Shown in pieces: positions 63,205-64,000 of a stretch of 64,000 nucleotides of DNA. The stretch is from Candidatus Thiodictyon syntrophicum. GTDB taxonomy: Bacteria; Pseudomonadota; Gammaproteobacteria; Chromatiales; Chromatiaceae. The position numbers and the translations under genes were made by a program. The number at the start of each line of letters is the position of its first letter. Within the stretch, counting starts at the first letter, position 1. The notes beneath the pieces are model-generated. The model did no database searches. It saw nothing but the letters and a program-made list of their open reading frames with translations, and was not told the origin of the DNA. The stretch spans positions 3,559,501 to 3,623,500 of the forward strand of contig NZ_CP020370.1 in assembly GCF_002813775.1 (NCBI RefSeq), written 5' to 3'.

Positions 63205-63700
63205 GGTAGACCTCGGCGGTTGGGGTTGGATGCGTCTCCAGTGTGGACGTCTGCGGTCGCTAAGATCACGGCACATATAGAGTTTTCTGGAAGGCCGAAT
63301 AGCTGCGGCCGGGGGCATTTTCGGGGCGTTTTGGCGGCGCCGTGCCGCCGACCGGGCAGTCCGGGGGCAACGGCAGGGCATTGGCCCGACAGTCCCGCTT
63401 TCTGCGGCATTCCGGAATCCGTTCGGTCGCGATGACCGATGCACGACGGCCAACCGCGAGGCCCATTGGTGCCGCGAGTCCGCCAGTCCGCGCAGCGGAC
63501 CCTACGGGCGGCCCGCGCAGGGTCCGGCGTGCGGACCGGGGTCCGGGGGTTGGCCGCGTAGGTCCGCGCAGCGGACCCTACGGGCGGCCTGCACAGGGTC
63601 CGGTGTACGGACCGGGGTCCAGGGGCTGGCCGCGTAGGGTCCGCTGCGCGGACCGGCGTCGGCTCAGGTTCGCGGCTTAGCCGCTCATTAGGGAAGGCAC
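63205..63700. other. Intergenic region with tandem GC-rich repeats
   Basis: No gene is seen in about 500 bases. The second half is made of a tandem repeat (63486-63660). The first half shows no recognisable element. Confidence 0.55.
63486..63660. repeat. Tandem 76-bp repeat, about 2.2 copies
   Basis: Units start at about 63486, 63562 and 63639, each beginning with GTCCGCGCAGCGGACC-type palindromic sequence and continuing CTACGGGCGGCC, then CAGGGTCCGG, GGACCGGGGTCC and TGGCCGCGT. The third copy is partial. The copies differ by scattered single-base changes. Each unit contains its own small inverted repeats. Confidence 0.7.
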
Positions 63701-64000
63701 ATGACCCACGAGGCGCGGTTCAATCTCGACTTGTTCAAGCGCCTGCTGAAGCGTAAGGGCTGGTCTATGGACCAATTCGTCCAAGCGTTCCCTTCTGACG
63801 AAAAGTTCGATCGACGCAATCTCGGCCGCATTTGCAGCGGCAAGCAACGGCCGCACCCGTCCACGTTCGCGCGCATGGTCAAAGTCTTAGCCATTGATGG
63901 GCTCCGGGCCGACGATCTCTGGGAGTTCCCCGACGCCCCGACCGGCGTCCTGGCCCAGCCGGACCCGACGCTCCCATCGACCGGGACCCTAGCCAATCTG
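63701..64000 (+). CDS. HTH (XRE-like) DNA-binding protein, 3' end beyond window
   Basis: The frame is open from ATG 63701 to the window edge (100 codons), with GGGAAGG 4-10 bases upstream. The N-terminal part (LFKRLLKRKGWSMDQFVQAF) and the following NLGRICSGKQRPHPSTFARM fit a helix-turn-helix of the XRE/Cro type, with KVLAIDGLRADDLWEF behind it. A Pro-rich linker (PDAPTGVLAQPDPTLPSTG) suggests a second domain beyond the edge. It is probably a regulator; the target is unknown. Confidence 0.6.
   Translation, partial: MTHEARFNLDLFKRLLKRKGWSMDQFVQAFPSDEKFDRRNLGRICSGKQRPHPSTFARMVKVLAIDGLRADDLWEFPDAPTGVLAQPDPTLPSTGTLANL

Overview
The window is high-GC, densely packed bacterial DNA. Many genes overlap by 4-8 bases, and GTG or TTG starts are common. 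The codon style, a VPTPAP-type C-terminal sorting signal, an ebo-type metabolite cluster and many REP/MITE-like palindromes suggest a gammaproteobacterium, perhaps a purple sulfur bacterium (Chromatiaceae). That placement is inference: no rRNA or phylogenetic marker gene lies in the window. I saw no tRNA, rRNA or CRISPR array.

Layout. (A) 1-9019, minus strand: an operon with a 1088-residue tubulin/FtsZ-like GTPase, a secreted von Willebrand A (vWA) protein, a Cys-rich membrane-anchored protein, membrane and PH-domain proteins, and an ABC ATPase cut by the window edge. (B) 9112-10824: an intact single-gene IS66-family element with 18-bp inverted repeats and an 8-bp target duplication, inserted just upstream of operon A. 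(C) 11166-17294, minus: two large vWA proteins, a YdjY-like secreted protein and the 3' remnant of a fourth gene. (D) 17445-17720: a truncated plus-strand gene. (E) 17920-19137: a myo-inositol-phosphate synthase homologue. (F) 19237-30719, plus: a tightly overlapping nine-gene operon with a permease-like protein, a secreted squalene-cyclase-like protein, membrane proteins, a MoxR ATPase, a DUF58 protein, a BatA-like protein and a double-vWA/GATase-like protein. (G) 31030-51302, plus: a PEP-CTERM-like secreted protein, a 2302-residue secreted FG-GAP/RHS protein, a 3891-residue PKD/FG-GAP giant that contains a squalene-cyclase-like toroid, and a lipoprotein. (H) 51354-57626, plus: an ebo-type cluster (TIM barrel, EboC, EboA, EboB, EboE, EboF). 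(I) 57655-61062, minus: a secreted GH31 glycosidase with two CBM20 domains. (J) 61393-64000: repeats, a DUF1640 remnant, an MNT/HEPN pair, a small membrane protein and a partial HTH gene.

How it fits together. At least six proteins carry vWA or vWA-like modules, in three separate operons, each with a different partner: a tubulin-like GTPase, a YdjY-like protein, and MoxR plus a cyclase-fold protein. The alpha/alpha-toroid fold occurs twice, once as a stand-alone secreted protein in F and once inside the giant of G, which suggests that F and G act on the same envelope or extracellular process. The cyclitol synthase E and cluster H would make a natural ebo-type pathway but are separated by the 32 kb of F and G, so F+G may be an insertion into an ebo locus.
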